From: Gammaproteobacteria bacterium
GTDB taxonomy: Bacteria; Pseudomonadota; Gammaproteobacteria; Pseudomonadales; Azotimanducaceae
Length of the DNA: 64,000 bases
Reading direction: 5' to 3'
NCBI GenBank assembly: GCA_002704225.1
Contig: PAFU01000030.1
Span: 4,535 to 68,534, forward strand
Made by a program: the position numbers and the translations under genes. Positions 17,449 through 26,647 of the stretch are shown here, one piece after another (position 1 is the first letter of the stretch; the number at the start of each line of letters is the position of its first letter). The notes under the pieces were generated by a model that saw only the letters and a list, made by a program, of their open reading frames with translations, searched no databases and was not told the DNA's origin.

Positions 17449-18471
17449 ATGACGGACATGAAACTCGGACTCTCACTTGGGTATTGGGGCTCGACGCCAC
17501 CGACTCACCACATCGGTATGGCCCAAAAAGCCGAAGCCCTAGGATACGACTCTGTCTGGACCGCAGAAGCCTACGGCAGCGACGCCATTACGCCACTGGC
17601 GTGGATCGGCGCTCAAACCAATACCATCCGGCTGGGTACTGGCATCTGTCAAATTTCAGCACGGACGCCAACAGCCATGGCCATGGCTGCTCTGACCATG
17701 GATCATTTGTCTAACGGTCGCATGATATTGGGCCTGGGTGTTTCTGGACCTCAAGTCGTTGAAGGCTGGTACGGTGCCCCCTTTGCCAAACCGCTGGCTC
17801 GCACACGAGAGTACATTTCCATCATCAAGCAGGTGTTGGCGCGAGAAGAGCCCGTCGCAAGCGATGGCCCCCATTACCCACTGCCCTTCAGCGGTGAAGG
17901 CAGCTGGGGACTGGGCAAACCACTCAGATCCATTGTGCATCCGCTGCGGGCAGATCTGCCCATTATGATGGGCGCAGAGGGTCCAAAGAACGTTGCCTTG
18001 GCAGCGGAAATCGCTGATGGCTGGCTGCCACTTTATTATTCGCCATTCCGCCAAGACGTCTACTCGGCATCGCTGTCTAATGCGAAGGCGGACTTCGAGG
18101 TCACTCAGGGGATCGTGGTCAACATTACCGATGATGAAGAAAAAGGCTTAATCCCGGTCAAACACATGCTCGCCCTGTATATTGGCGGCATGGGTGCAAA
18201 GGATCGAAACTTCCACAAAGAACTGATCAGCCGGTTTGGTTTCGAGGCCGAAGCTGCGGTTATTCAAGATCTGTACTTAGCGGGGAAAAAAGACGAAGCC
18301 GCCATGGCGGTGCCTGACAAACTTGCCGATGAAATATCCTTGGTCGGATCGATCGATAAAATTCGTGATCGCCTGCAGGCTTGGGATGAAACACCGGTCA
18401 CATCGCTCAACGTTTCCGCGCGCAGCCCGGCCGAGCTGGAAACATTAGCCGACCTGGTGCTGGATCGCTAA
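17449..18471 (+). CDS. LLM-class flavin-dependent oxidoreductase (F420-type)
   Basis: A 340-residue TIM-barrel enzyme of the luciferase-like group. Seen: LGLSLGYWG, AEALGYDSVWTAEAYGSDA, IRLGTGICQISARTPTAMAM, and LGLGVSGPQVVEGWYG. This pattern is usual in the F420-dependent 'LLM class' subfamily, but the cofactor could equally be FMN in this host. It is monocistronic by position. The preceding 282 bp hold no gene. Confidence 0.9.
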   Translation: MTDMKLGLSLGYWGSTPPTHHIGMAQKAEALGYDSVWTAEAYGSDAITPLAWIGAQTNTIRLGTGICQISARTPTAMAMAALTMDHLSNGRMILGLGVSGPQVVEGWYGAPFAKPLARTREYISIIKQVLAREEPVASDGPHYPLPFSGEGSWGLGKPLRSIVHPLRADLPIMMGAEGPKNVALAAEIADGWLPLYYSPFRQDVYSASLSNAKADFEVTQGIVVNITDDEEKGLIPVKHMLALYIGGMGAKDRNFHKELISRFGFEAEAAVIQDLYLAGKKDEAAMAVPDKLADEISLVGSIDKIRDRLQAWDETPVTSLNVSARSPAELETLADLVLDR

Positions 18472-18522
18472 ACCCAATCGCGCGCGGCCCTAGCGGGCTG
18501 CTCGCCTTTTACGGTCTGCATC

Positions 18523-18543
18523 GCTGCCCTGAAGCTGGGCAGC
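18523..18543. other. Hairpin between convergent genes
   Basis: GCTGCCC / GGGCAGC, 7 bp stem with a 7-base loop, between the ends of the LLM oxidoreductase and the DUF6491 gene. No U-run follows on either strand. Confidence 0.3.
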
Positions 18544-18550
18544 TCGGCTA

Positions 18551-19174
18551 CTAGGCAGCGTTTTTCGCGTTTCGCCTTGCTTCTCTTGCCGCTCGTTTGG
18601 CTGCCTTACGAGCTGCCTTGTCGGCTTTATGCTGCGCGACTTTTGCGGCCTTGTCCGCTGCAATCCGGTCCTGTACCACCGAACGCTCGATATCATTAAT
18701 CTCGATAAAGGATGGAATAGCGCATCGCGGACCTGGTACCAGCCGATTGACGCCCCAATTCTCCAACGCGCGAATGCCATCGTGCTTGCACAACCGGCCA
18801 CCGTGGATTTCGTAGCTGATGGGCGTATTCCGCCGTAGCCCAAAGCACTGACGGTTCAAGCGCACCAGGTAACTCCGATGCCTTCCCATATCAAAAACCA
18901 ATGTCCGACCGTCCAGCACATCAACACCTCGAATACGCCGGGCGGGTAAGCACTGGTCCCCTTGGAGCTCGGGAGCGTTGGCGTCACCAGAAAAAATTGC
19001 ACTGATCCGTTGTTGGGCAACGATAACCGCCTCTTCGTCGGTTGGTTGCGCCTGCTCGGCCACGTCCGCGCGGCCTGCCACAGAGCAAAATAACAAAGCC
19101 GCCAGCAACAACATTTTGCAACCGCCTAGCAAACCGACGTCCTTGGATTTCATCATTGAGAGTGTATTCGCCAT
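18551..19174 (-). CDS. Secreted DUF6491-family protein
   Basis: A 207-residue exported protein. The hydrophobic stretch MLLLAALLFCSVAGRADV at about residues 21-38 is a signal peptide with a long n-region. The mature part has the DUF6491 pattern: CLPARRI, VLDGRTLVFDMG, LVRLNRQCFGL, GRLCKHDGI and a final PRCAIPSF, with paired cysteines likely forming disulfides. The C-terminal 35 residues are an Ala/Lys/Arg-rich helix. GGAG lies seven bases before ATG 19174. Function unknown. Confidence 0.85.
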   Translation of the reverse strand: MANTLSMMKSKDVGLLGGCKMLLLAALLFCSVAGRADVAEQAQPTDEEAVIVAQQRISAIFSGDANAPELQGDQCLPARRIRGVDVLDGRTLVFDMGRHRSYLVRLNRQCFGLRRNTPISYEIHGGRLCKHDGIRALENWGVNRLVPGPRCAIPSFIEINDIERSVVQDRIAADKAAKVAQHKADKAARKAAKRAAREARRNAKNAA

Positions 19175-19230
19175 TTCTCTCTCCTATTGCCTGAAGGTAG
19201 TCCGATCCTACCCCTCCATTATGCCCTGTG

Positions 19231-20058
19231 CTAGCGTGGAACCAGGGTGTCCAAAACAGTACTGGATTCGTTAACTTTGAGAGTGATCAGCTCATCAGCT
19301 CGGGTCACGCCTTGATTCAGCGCAGCAATCGGGATTCCCCTAGCGTGGGCCTGACGAACAAAACGATAACTGGAAAACACCATCAAGGAAGAACCAATCA
19401 CCAGCACACCATCCGCAGAATCCACCTGTTCCCTAATGTGATCCACCACGCCGCGATCAACGCTGTCGCCAAAAAAGACCACATGGGGCTTCAAGATCCC
19501 ACCACATTGGTCGCAGCTGGGCACTTCAATAGCAGAAAAATCTGCGATTACATCGGCGTCACCGTCAGGTGCAGGGCTGAAGGTTTGCGATTGCAGCTGG
19601 GGATTTTGAGCCTCCAACCACTCCTGAACGATATCGCGACCCACCAGCATGCGGCAGTCGATACAGATCACTTGATCCAGTCTGCCGTGCAAATCCACCA
19701 CGTTTTGATGCCCTGCCTGTTGATGCAACCGATCAACATTTTGCGTGACCAACCCACACAGCTGCCCCGCTTGCTCCATGCGCACCAGCGCATGGTGGGC
19801 GCCGTTGGGTTGTGCTGCCAAAAAAGATGGATAACCCAGCTGACTGCGCGCCCAGTAGCGTTGTCGCCAAACGTGGCTCGCCAGAAAATCTTGGTGGCTT
19901 ACCGGCTGTGGCCGCTTCCAGTTCCCTGCTTGGTCTCGGTAATCACCGATACCCGATACCGTGCTGATGCCTGCTCCGGTGATGACCAACAAGTTCTCAC
20001 GCTGCTGAATGAATCTTTCTAGAGCGGCCAGATTCGTTTGAGAGTTTCCAATATTCAT
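19231..20058 (-). CDS. Sir2-family NAD-dependent protein deacylase
   Basis: A 275-residue sirtuin that removes acyl groups from lysine using NAD+. Seen: ITGAGISTVSGIGDYRD (NAD site), VTQNVDRLH, catalytic His in VDLHG, zinc site CIDC and CDQC, KPHVVFFGD and VIGSSLMV. The longer segment between the two CxxC pairs (about 50 residues) is like the class II/SIRT4-type branch. It appears to be a single gene. Confidence 0.93.
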   Translation of the reverse strand: MNIGNSQTNLAALERFIQQRENLLVITGAGISTVSGIGDYRDQAGNWKRPQPVSHQDFLASHVWRQRYWARSQLGYPSFLAAQPNGAHHALVRMEQAGQLCGLVTQNVDRLHQQAGHQNVVDLHGRLDQVICIDCRMLVGRDIVQEWLEAQNPQLQSQTFSPAPDGDADVIADFSAIEVPSCDQCGGILKPHVVFFGDSVDRGVVDHIREQVDSADGVLVIGSSLMVFSSYRFVRQAHARGIPIAALNQGVTRADELITLKVNESSTVLDTLVPR

Positions 20059-20171
20059 AGCAATCTACGTTAGCGCGTTATTCAGATGCGGCAGCGTATT
20101 CTGTTTAGGTGTTCGCTACACTCGTTACCTCAAAGCGGATAATTTAAGTCATACAAAAACAGGGAGAGGAC

Positions 20172-20795
20172 ATGATCAAACTATATGGATTACGAATGAG
20201 CAATTATTACAGTCTCGTCAAGGCTGTAATGATCGAGAAAGGGTTGGAGTTTGAAGAGGTGAAGGCGCCACCGACTCAGAAGGAAGACAATTTGGCACGC
20301 AGCCCAATGGGTAAAATGCCTTCCATCGAGGTAAACGGCGAATACATTTCTGAGTCACTTGCGATCGTCAGCTATCTCGAGCGTGTTCAGCCAGAGCCAG
20401 CCCTACTGCCCGCCGATCCGGTTGCCGCCGCGAAGGCTTTGGAACTCGCCCTGCACATCAAGCTCGACGTTGAATTAGCGGCTCGCCGACTGCTGCCCGC
20501 CGCTATGTTTGGTGGCACAGCAAGCGACGAACTGATCGAAACCACCCGCCAGGAAGTTACCCGTGGCATGCAAGCGGTTTCTCAGCTGATGGTCTGTAAG
20601 CCTTATGCCGCTGGCGAAACCTTTGGCATTGCAGATCTTTACACCTACTACAGCATGGGGTTGGCGTCGGCCATCTCGCAGAAAATGTTCAACGCGGATC
20701 TGCTTGCTGACTACCCACAAATCAGTGAGCTGATGGCGATGCTGGCAACACACCCGAGCATCGCTCGGGTGACCGAGGAAGCAGCTGCCAAGTAG
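20172..20795 (+). CDS. Glutathione S-transferase
   Basis: A 207-residue two-domain GST. N-terminal thioredoxin fold: MIKLYGLRMSNYYSLVK, GKMPSIEVNG and the ESLAIVSYLE gamma-glutamyl-binding turn. The C-terminal helical domain contains FGIADLYTYY (N-capping motif). AGGGAGAGG precedes ATG 20172. A serine hydrolase follows after an 87 bp gap containing a hairpin. Detoxifying conjugation is likely; substrate unknown. Confidence 0.92.
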   Translation: MIKLYGLRMSNYYSLVKAVMIEKGLEFEEVKAPPTQKEDNLARSPMGKMPSIEVNGEYISESLAIVSYLERVQPEPALLPADPVAAAKALELALHIKLDVELAARRLLPAAMFGGTASDELIETTRQEVTRGMQAVSQLMVCKPYAAGETFGIADLYTYYSMGLASAISQKMFNADLLADYPQISELMAMLATHPSIARVTEEAAAK

Positions 20796-20801
20796 GCTTC
20801 T

Positions 20802-20838
20802 GCCAGCAGTGCCGTGGTTCCCACACAGCGCTGCTGGC
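20802..20838 (+). other. Hairpin in the GST/serine hydrolase spacer
   Basis: GCCAGCAG (20802-20809) and CTGCTGGC (20831-20838) are perfectly complementary around a 21-base loop. No U-run follows, so termination is doubtful; mRNA processing or stability is possible. Confidence 0.3.
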
Positions 20839-20882
20839 CTCCTGAAGAGCGCTGGCAGCTACCATCCGATAGGAGAACGTTC

Positions 20883-22151
20883 ATGTCATTCTTCAACAAT
20901 CCAACAATTGTATTGTTCACAGCCTTAGCCTTGATCCTTGGATCAGAGAACGCGAACGCAGATGAAATACCGACTGCGACCCCAGAATCTGTCGGTATGT
21001 CCACCGCGCGATTGGCGAGAATCGAACCCGCCATGCAGCGCTACATCGATGAGTCATTAACGCCGGGTGTCATCACCGCAATTTTGCGCAAGGGCAAACT
21101 CGTTCACTTTTCAGCATTGGGTGATATGGACGTCGGCGCGGGCAAGGCCATGCAGGACGATACAATTTTTCGCATCGCCTCTATGACCAAGCCAATCACG
21201 TCGGTGGCTTTGATGATGCTTTGGGAGCAAGGCCATTTTCAGTTGCGCGATCCGGTGGCTAAATTCATTCCCGAATTCGCTGATGTGAAAGTAAAAATTC
21301 CCGGCCAGGTCAACGGATCAGCGGAGACATTGGAACCACTGCAACGCCCCATTCAGATTCGAGACATGTTGACCCATACCGCAGGCCTCGCTAACAACTA
21401 CATCGGCGACGTCGAAACCTATCGCGCGACATTTCGCACACCACCTAGGGACAATGCTGAGTTGGTCAGCAAGCTCGCCGGGCTCCCCCTGAATTATCAG
21501 CCCGGAACGCAATGGCAGTATTCGGCAGCAACCGACGTCGTGGGCAGGTTGGTCGAAGTCATCTCTGGTCGGTCATTGGATGCGTTCTTCAAAGAACATA
21601 TTTTCAAACCGCTGGACATGACCGATACGCACTTTTACCTCGAAGCCAAGGATGCACCGCGATTGGCGGCCCAATATCGTCCGGGTAAGGACAAGAAAAT
21701 CGAGTTACAAGATCCGGGCAGCTTGGAAAGCCGGTGGATCAACGGCCCTCAAACCTTATACCGCGGAGCTGGGGGATTAGTGTCTACGGCCAGAGATTAT
21801 CTGCGCTTTCAGCTGGCCATGATCAATGGTGGTAGTTTGGATGGGGTCCGGCTATTGGCCCCCTCCACCGTCTCCCTCATGCTGGAAAATCACACGGGCG
21901 ACTTAGAGCTTTGGCTGACAGGACCCGGCATGGGGTTTGGCCTGGGTTACGGGGTCGTAGTCGACCGCGGCACCGCTGCAACCCCGCTATCTACCGGCGC
22001 CGCCTACTGGGGTGGTGCCTACTGCACCCTTTCTTGGTTGGATCCGGAGCAAGAGCTTGTGGCCATTATGATGACTCAGGTAAGGCCCTACACGCACATC
22101 AACATTCGCCAAGATTTTCAGGTGCTGACCTATCAGGCCATTGTCGAGTAG
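20883..22151 (+). CDS. Serine hydrolase, class C beta-lactamase/esterase family, exported
   Basis: A 422-residue protein with a signal peptide (VLFTALALILGSENANA). The nucleophile motif SxxK is SMTKP; the second motif is YSAAT, with Ala rather than the Asn of true beta-lactamases, typical of EstB-like esterases. GGLVSTARDYLRF is another family landmark. The ATG at 20883 has AGGAG eight bases upstream, so I reject the longer frame from 20814. Probably a periplasmic esterase or peptidase rather than a resistance enzyme. Confidence 0.9.
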   Translation: MSFFNNPTIVLFTALALILGSENANADEIPTATPESVGMSTARLARIEPAMQRYIDESLTPGVITAILRKGKLVHFSALGDMDVGAGKAMQDDTIFRIASMTKPITSVALMMLWEQGHFQLRDPVAKFIPEFADVKVKIPGQVNGSAETLEPLQRPIQIRDMLTHTAGLANNYIGDVETYRATFRTPPRDNAELVSKLAGLPLNYQPGTQWQYSAATDVVGRLVEVISGRSLDAFFKEHIFKPLDMTDTHFYLEAKDAPRLAAQYRPGKDKKIELQDPGSLESRWINGPQTLYRGAGGLVSTARDYLRFQLAMINGGSLDGVRLLAPSTVSLMLENHTGDLELWLTGPGMGFGLGYGVVVDRGTAATPLSTGAAYWGGAYCTLSWLDPEQELVAIMMTQVRPYTHINIRQDFQVLTYQAIVE

Positions 22152-22158
22152 CGATGGC

Positions 22159-23634
22159 TCAGTCGCCGGTCAGTAACTGATTCAGATCTACGCGCCGGGA
22201 ATGGCCCAGCGCACAGATAACGTAGACCACGATTGACGCTGCAAGGGCCGGAAAGACTTCATGCATCAGCGTGTTGTATCCCAAAACCAGCCAAATCAGC
22301 AGGGTTGCGGTGCCCACCACCATCGATGCCAGAACCGCCGTTGCACTCCCTCTGGACCAGTAAAGCCCGAGAACGACTGCAGGTAAAAAACACACCGCAT
22401 ATAGACTGCCGGAAAATATCGTAATTTGTAGGATGTCCCCAGGCGGCTCCAACGCAAGTCCAGCGGCCAATATCGCCAGAGCAACCACCATCAATCGGGT
22501 CCACCGCAACGGCTTCGATGCATCCACTCGCGCCTTGAGAAACGTCGGCTGCACGAGATTTTTATAACCAGTCGACGCGGCGACCAGCAGCACACTGTCC
22601 ATAGACGACATAGCGGCCGCAACGATGGCGACAAACAAAAAGTCCCCGGCCCACAGTGGGAAAATCGCGGCATTGTTCACCAATGAGGGAACGATCAAAT
22701 CCGTATCCGTCACCCCGTCAATCAGCAAATGGGCATAGACCCCAATAGGATACAAGCACAGCTGAACGATGGTCAGGCCCACGATGGCGACCCACATTCC
22801 CGAGCGCAGTGCCGCCTCGTCCTTCAGCGCAAAAAACCGTGAGGTTTGGCGCGGATCGACGATAAGCTTCAACGAACCCGAGAGGCTGATTCCGAGCAAG
22901 ACCACAAAGGGGATGCCCCCATTGAGTTCAAAGATAAACTGCTTGTCAGGCATAACAGACAGTTGGGAAATCGCTCCAACTCCGCCTGCCGCACGGGTCA
23001 CGAAATAAAAAATCAGTACCGCACCAATCATCATAAGCACCCCCTGCAGAGCATCCGTGCGCACGACCGATACAAAACCGCCGATAGACGTATAGAGCAT
23101 CACCACAATCAGGGCTAGGCCAATCGCGACCTGATAGGGCACGTTAAAGAAGCGTTCGAACAAATGCCCAGCACCCTTAAAAATCGCGACCAAGTACAGC
23201 AGGCTGCACAGCATGACGACTAAAGCCGCGACGACACGCAGAGGGTGCCGCCCATCACTCTTGGCGTGAAGAAAACGCGCTGCCAAAAAATCTGGCAGGG
23301 TTAGGGCATCAAAATTTCGCGCCAACAGGCGCGTTCGAGGACCGATCCAGCGCCAGGAAATATAGGTAAAGACGATCAACATGAATGGCATGACCATCCA
23401 GGCCAAACCATACTCATAACCCTTGCCTGCGTGGCCAATGTAGCTGTTCGTGGAAGCGAAGGTAGCGAAGAATGAAAGCCCGATCAGGGGACCGGATAGG
23501 TTCCGGTTGCCGACATAGAAGCCTCGCATTGACTTACTCGCACGTAGCCCAGTCAGTGCGTTGTGCATCAGGGCGATGGTGTATAGGCCGAAAAGAGCGA
23601 CGGCCAGCCAGTGCTCTACCAGCCAGACTGTCAT
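22159..23634 (-). CDS. Sodium:solute symporter (SSS family)
   Basis: A 491-residue membrane protein with about 13 helices. The family pattern shows in FYVGNRNLSGPLIGLSFFATFASTNSYIGHAGKGYEYG (Na+/substrate region) and SMDSVLLVAASTGYKN. Likely imports an organic acid, amino acid or polyol with Na+. It is convergent with the serine hydrolase and 45 bp downstream of the desaturase on the same strand. The substrate cannot be predicted. Confidence 0.92.
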   Translation of the reverse strand: MTVWLVEHWLAVALFGLYTIALMHNALTGLRASKSMRGFYVGNRNLSGPLIGLSFFATFASTNSYIGHAGKGYEYGLAWMVMPFMLIVFTYISWRWIGPRTRLLARNFDALTLPDFLAARFLHAKSDGRHPLRVVAALVVMLCSLLYLVAIFKGAGHLFERFFNVPYQVAIGLALIVVMLYTSIGGFVSVVRTDALQGVLMMIGAVLIFYFVTRAAGGVGAISQLSVMPDKQFIFELNGGIPFVVLLGISLSGSLKLIVDPRQTSRFFALKDEAALRSGMWVAIVGLTIVQLCLYPIGVYAHLLIDGVTDTDLIVPSLVNNAAIFPLWAGDFLFVAIVAAAMSSMDSVLLVAASTGYKNLVQPTFLKARVDASKPLRWTRLMVVALAILAAGLALEPPGDILQITIFSGSLYAVCFLPAVVLGLYWSRGSATAVLASMVVGTATLLIWLVLGYNTLMHEVFPALAASIVVYVICALGHSRRVDLNQLLTGD

Positions 23635-23679
23635 CGGTTGAACGCCAAGTTCGAGATCAGAAGACGCTGTGTGTCGCTG

Positions 23680-24942
23680 TTAAGCGTACACCTCTGCATG
23701 CTGACGCAGTCGTTCCACAGCCTCGTAAAAGGCTTCCTTGCGCTTAGCGACCGCCTGTTGCGCCAATGCCAAATCGCGAATGAGCTCTGCTCGGCCCGCG
23801 CGAGCACGCTCCAACAGCTTAGACTGCTGCTTCAACTGTTCAACATGAGCCAAGGCCTCTACCCACTCGTTTTTCAGAGTGAGGGCGGTTTTCTCCAGTT
23901 GCTCGCGAAGCACTGCAGCCTCTCGGGTAATCGGCTTAAACAGGTTCACTTCCGCTAGCTTACGCTGGGCTATGATTTCTGCTTCTTCATGCTTAGAGGC
24001 GGAATTCAAACCGCGCACCAGTCCGAGCGCATTAAGGGCTAAAATACCGTAGCGCGTTGGGTCTAACAGCCAGCCGGACAGACCAAAGCCGTTACGGTAG
24101 TCCCGAGGAAAATCGTGGTGATCTCCGTGATGATTGCCTTCGCCCAGCGGTCCCAACCAAACATAGTTATTGGTCGCCGAACTTTTAACGCCAGGGGTAA
24201 ATCCCCACAAATGCGTAACGCTGTTGACGGTCCATGTGTTGTGCTGAACGGCAACGGTACCAAGCATCGACCCGGCGGTGAGCGCGAACATTCCCTGGAA
24301 TCCACCCAGTGCGTAGCCGACTCCCATCGGAAAGAAGAAAATCCAAAAGGTGGTGAGCAGTCCGTACCATCGGTCCTGCCACATAATCACGGGATGCCGC
24401 TTAGCGTTGTGGGAACGCTGATATTCTTCAGACTGCGGATGATCATAAAGGTGCGTCAGTGTGTGAGACCACAGAAAATTTCGCAGAGCATCCGGGAACC
24501 AAGTGGCACTGTAAGGGTCCAGTTCTTTCTTGCCGTGCCGATCCACGCCGTGATGCAGTGCGTGATTTGCTGACCAGCGTCGAACACTGCCCTGCACGCT
24601 GAATATCTGGCCGAAAACATTGAAGAACAAGTGCACCGGCAGGCCGACATGCTTTACTGCATTGTGGGTTATCAGACGATGGCTGTAGAGCGTTGTGGAC
24701 AGAGATCCCAACAGGAAATGCACAATCAACCAACCGGTACCCGCCCACATCCAGGTTGACGGTGCGGCGGCATAGAGCCAGATACCCAGAACCAATGCAG
24801 CCAAGTGCACGCTCGCGATAAACACACAGATGCCGGGTGCTAGCGAGAATCCGTGATCACTGAGTTCACTGAACGTTTGATAAATTGGAGCGTCCCGCTC
24901 AGCAGCTGTTTGCGCCTGCTGCGTTGCCGTCGATTTGGTCAC
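23680..24942 (-). CDS. Acyl-CoA-type fatty-acid desaturase with coiled-coil tail
   Basis: A 420-residue membrane di-iron desaturase. The histidine boxes are HRLITH, HALHHG and EGNHHGDHH, with an extra H in NSVTH. Hydrophobic helices flank the boxes. Residues about 315-420 form a charged helical/coiled-coil extension (EEAEIIAQRKLAEV onwards), longer than the catalytic core needs but known from Pseudomonas-type delta-9 desaturases. The start is GTG at 24942, with GGAGG five bases before it. It would introduce a double bond for membrane fluidity. Confidence 0.9.
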   Translation of the reverse strand: MTKSTATQQAQTAAERDAPIYQTFSELSDHGFSLAPGICVFIASVHLAALVLGIWLYAAAPSTWMWAGTGWLIVHFLLGSLSTTLYSHRLITHNAVKHVGLPVHLFFNVFGQIFSVQGSVRRWSANHALHHGVDRHGKKELDPYSATWFPDALRNFLWSHTLTHLYDHPQSEEYQRSHNAKRHPVIMWQDRWYGLLTTFWIFFFPMGVGYALGGFQGMFALTAGSMLGTVAVQHNTWTVNSVTHLWGFTPGVKSSATNNYVWLGPLGEGNHHGDHHDFPRDYRNGFGLSGWLLDPTRYGILALNALGLVRGLNSASKHEEAEIIAQRKLAEVNLFKPITREAAVLREQLEKTALTLKNEWVEALAHVEQLKQQSKLLERARAGRAELIRDLALAQQAVAKRKEAFYEAVERLRQHAEVYA

Positions 24943-25163
24943 TGTGCCTCCGTCTGTATATCCGTTAGCCTACTGAATCTGCCAAACTATTTGTGCCCAA
25001 TAACCAAAAAACATTCGAGGTTTTTCGGATCGGCCACAAAAGCATGGGCGCATTGTGCGACAAGTGATGTCTATATGCACTAGCCTTTCGAGAGGCAAAA
25101 TTTCACCAGATTTCGACTTTTTCAAGACCACCTAAGATGAGCCAAGTCCAGAGATAGAGCGGC

Positions 25164-25331
25164 ATGTTAAAAATTCTCCTTCCCATCGTTTTAGTCGTGG
25201 TTGGCCTAGTCACGCTGGTTCTTTATCTGGACCGCTGGCGACACCCCGAAACGGTAGCACCGACCAAGGCAGTGCAAGCCTTGTGTATAGGTTGTGTCAT
25301 CGCCGGCGTGCTTGCCCTTTTGCTGTTTTGA
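25164..25331 (+). CDS. Small two-helix membrane protein
   Basis: 55 residues: hydrophobic helix at 3-20, a short charged loop (LDRWRHPETVAPTKAV), then a second helix with CIGC at 42-45. The ATG at 25164 has a GAGC-like weak ribosome site. It precedes the TauD-type dioxygenase by 37 bp and may be cotranscribed. Not recognised; composition and continuous hydrophobic pattern support a real protein. Confidence 0.55.
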   Translation: MLKILLPIVLVVVGLVTLVLYLDRWRHPETVAPTKAVQALCIGCVIAGVLALLLF

Positions 25332-25368
25332 TCGTAGCGTCTTCCTCTCTGCAATCAGTAAGTCACCG

Positions 25369-26214
25369 ATGTCGGAATTTTGTATCAGGCCTCACGCCAA
25401 CGATTTTGCGGCTTGCGTCAAGGGCGTTAACTTAGCGCAAGCGCTATCCGCCGCCGATGCCGAGCAGATCCGAGCCCTTTGGCTGCGTTATCAGGTTCTG
25501 TATTTTCCCGACCAGGCGCTCACCCATCCCCAACTGGAACGATTTACTGAGACATTCGGCCCATACGGCCACGACCCATTCGTGACCCCCTTAAGCGGGC
25601 ACCGACACATTCTTGAGGTGCGCAGAGAACCCGGAGAAGACGTTGTACCCTTTGGCAGCAGTTGGCACTCAGATTGGTCGTTCCAAACCGCCCCGCCCAG
25701 TGCGACCATTCTTCACGCCAAAATCATTCCGCCGGTCGGCGGAGGCACCCACTTCGCCGATGGGATTCGGGCACTGGCGACACTGCCCGTCGATCTACGC
25801 CGCGCCATCGAAGGCCGCACGGCAACGCACAGCGCACGGCGGCCCTATAGCCACGCCGGATACCGCGCTGGCGGCAAGCGCACCAGTATGAAAATCGTGC
25901 CCAGCGATGACGCTTGGCAGACCCAAAGCCACCCTGTCATTCGCACCCATCCAGAGTCCGGGCGAGAGGCGCTTTGGTTAAACCCGGTGTACACCCTGGC
26001 CTTTGACGACATGGAGCCGTCGGAAAGTGCCGAGTTACTAGCGCGTTTATTCGAGCACATGCTGCAATCCGAATTCATCTACAAACATCGATGGGAAGAA
26101 GCTATGTTGGTGATGTGGGATAACCGTTCGGTGATGCATTGCGCCCAAGGTGGCTATGCCGGTCACCGCCGTGTCATGCATCGCACCACCATCGCGGGCA
26201 CCGTGCCTGCTTAA
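25369..26214 (+). CDS. TauD/TfdA-family Fe(II)/2-oxoglutarate dioxygenase
   Basis: A 281-residue non-heme iron oxygenase. The facial triad is HSD in SSWHSDWSF plus the late His in NRSVMHCA; the 2OG-binding Arg is in RRVMHRTT. PVGGGTHFADG is also typical. The family uses 2-oxoglutarate and O2 to hydroxylate or release groups from taurine, phenoxyacetates and similar acids. The frame is open from 25294, but family sequence begins at ATG 25369. The HIT gene follows 15 bp later. Confidence 0.92.
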   Translation: MSEFCIRPHANDFAACVKGVNLAQALSAADAEQIRALWLRYQVLYFPDQALTHPQLERFTETFGPYGHDPFVTPLSGHRHILEVRREPGEDVVPFGSSWHSDWSFQTAPPSATILHAKIIPPVGGGTHFADGIRALATLPVDLRRAIEGRTATHSARRPYSHAGYRAGGKRTSMKIVPSDDAWQTQSHPVIRTHPESGREALWLNPVYTLAFDDMEPSESAELLARLFEHMLQSEFIYKHRWEEAMLVMWDNRSVMHCAQGGYAGHRRVMHRTTIAGTVPA

Positions 26215-26228
26215 CCGGAAGCATTTTC

Positions 26229-26639
26229 ATGAAATCGTTCGTACTGCACCCACAATTGGCAAAGGACACCGCGTTGATCGGCCGTACCAGTGATTGCCTG
26301 CTTCTTCTCATGAAGGATGCGCGTTATCCCTGGCTGATCTTGGTGCCCGAGCAGGAGGGTCTGCGGGAAATGCACGAATTGTCGGAAGAGCGCCTCTCTA
26401 GGGTCTCACAGACCATCAAGCGCTTAAGCCTCGGTCTTCAAACGTTGACCGGGGCCCCCAAGATGAATATCGCTGCCTTAGGCAACATGGTGCCCCAGCT
26501 TCACATTCACATTATCGCTCGCCGAGAAGAGGATGCCTCTTGGCCTGGGCCTGTGTGGGGCGTTGGCGCTGCCGAAGCCTATACCGATGATGAATTACGC
26601 GTACTGGTCGCCGCCCTGCAGGAGGCGCTACTGGACTGA
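26229..26639 (+). CDS. HIT-domain nucleotide hydrolase/transferase
   Basis: A 136-residue histidine-triad protein. The motif reads QLHIHIIAR, in the form used by a common proteobacterial branch (followed by a WPGPVWG loop). The N-terminal part has YPWLILVPEQEGLREMHEL. ATG 26229 follows GGAAGCATTTTC. It lies 15 bp after the dioxygenase gene, likely cotranscribed. The substrate would be a nucleoside phosphoramidate or dinucleotide. Confidence 0.9.
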   Translation: MKSFVLHPQLAKDTALIGRTSDCLLLLMKDARYPWLILVPEQEGLREMHELSEERLSRVSQTIKRLSLGLQTLTGAPKMNIAALGNMVPQLHIHIIARREEDASWPGPVWGVGAAEAYTDDELRVLVAALQEALLD

Positions 26640-26647
26640 AGCCCGAG

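Noticed and set aside
20883..22151. Beta-lactamase (antibiotic resistance)
   Set aside because: Second motif is Tyr-Ser-Ala rather than Tyr-x-Asn, so an esterase-like member is more likely.
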